64,000 nt of DNA, taken from positions 3,658,001 to 3,722,000 of the forward strand of contig NZ_CP130610.1 in NCBI RefSeq assembly GCF_030544485.1, read 5' to 3'. The DNA is from Halomonas sp. HAL1. GTDB lineage: Bacteria > Pseudomonadota > Gammaproteobacteria > Pseudomonadales > Halomonadaceae. The notes beneath the pieces are model-generated. The model worked only from the letters and a program-made list of their open reading frames with translations. It did no database searches and was not told the origin of the DNA. Position numbers and translations under genes: made by a program. Below are positions 63,831 to 64,000 of this stretch, in pieces (the stretch's first letter is position 1; the number at the start of each line of letters is the position of its first letter).

Positions 63831-64000
63831 TCAGGTCTCGCCAGCGGGCCTACGTTCCAGCCCCTGAAACTCGACAAACTCCTGCATGCGTTCCCACAGT
63901 CGATCGCCGTAGATATAGTTGTCATCCCCTGTCGTGCTGGCAGCCTTAATATGGGCACCCACAGCTGGCTCGAAGAAAAACGGAATCGAGTGCCGCGAGC
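63831..64000 (-). CDS. Isopenicillin-N-synthase-family 2OG-Fe(II) oxygenase, partial (C-terminus)
   Basis: The right window edge cuts this leftward frame; the last 55 codons and the TGA at 63831-63833 are present. The piece reads SRHSIPFFFEPAVGAHIKAA...DNYIYGDRLWERMQEF, the typical C-terminal strand and helix of non-haem iron, 2-oxoglutarate or related oxygenases, with the RxS motif (RHS) that binds the co-substrate. The substrate is unknown. It is 171 bases upstream of the betaine-binding protein gene. Confidence 0.8.
   Translation of the reverse strand, partial: SRHSIPFFFEPAVGAHIKAASTTGDDNYIYGDRLWERMQEFVEFQGLERRPAGET

Overview
The window looks like a chromosomal stretch of a moderately GC-rich, aerobic, salt-adapted gammaproteobacterium. 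Halomonas or a close relative fits best: a glycine-betaine binding protein, Pseudomonas-like pyrimidine catabolism and enteric-like frd and men genes all point that way. No rRNA, tRNA, CRISPR array, prophage or transposase was seen. About 55 real genes are present, mostly in tight, overlapping operons.

Layout. 1-5992: formate dehydrogenase and molybdenum-cofactor genes (DUF3306/DUF3305 pair, fdhD-mobA-moeA-moaA, and a COG0523 GTPase). 5994-8702: a GGDEF/EAL signalling protein. 8904-17102: a LysR regulator, an NCS1 transporter and a reductive pyrimidine catabolism operon (beta-ureidopropionase, hydA, preT, preA). 17209-22178: an RND efflux pump with a divergent TetR repressor and a 44-bp perfect palindrome between them. 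22187-25570: codBA behind a sigma-54 promoter, then an FMN riboswitch and a lone lumazine synthase. 25619-33178: assorted genes (GNAT, tag, phosphatidylcholine synthase, a uracil-DNA glycosylase-like protein, a MocR regulator facing DUF1127-phzF, a class I aldolase and two small heat-shock proteins). 33320-38409: a RutR-like TetR regulator, mmsA/bauC, bauA and an M20 carbamoyl-amidohydrolase. 38445-51831: frdABCD-menBCE in one run, a dicarboxylate carrier, menFDH and menA. 51893-53905: an ABM monooxygenase and a photolyase. 54128-56533: an integron cassette array without an integrase. 56868-61160: gabDT and a divergent MocR regulator. 61274-64000: an SLT lipoprotein, a TSUP permease, a betaine-binding protein and the end of a 2OG-Fe(II) oxygenase.

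How the genes work together. Cytosine enters through CodB and is deaminated by CodA. Uracil is reduced by PreTA, opened by HydA and decarbamoylated to beta-alanine. BauA and MmsA/BauC then take beta-alanine to acetyl-CoA. Near-consensus sigma-54 promoters before codB and the NCS1 transporter suggest control by nitrogen supply. The frd/men block encodes an E. coli-type fumarate reductase and MenF, D, H, C, E, B and A, which make its quinol. An FNR/ANR-like box before frdA and a CitT/TtdT-like carrier beside it suggest an anaerobic fumarate-respiration module, which is notable in a lineage usually described as ubiquinone-dependent.

The least expected item is the cassette array at 54.1-56.5 kb. 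It has three hairpin-forming attC-like sites, cassette ends that match as circular integration predicts, stop codons inside the R'' boxes, and cargo made of two RxxxxH (HEPN-type) proteins and an HNH protein interrupted by an in-frame amber codon.
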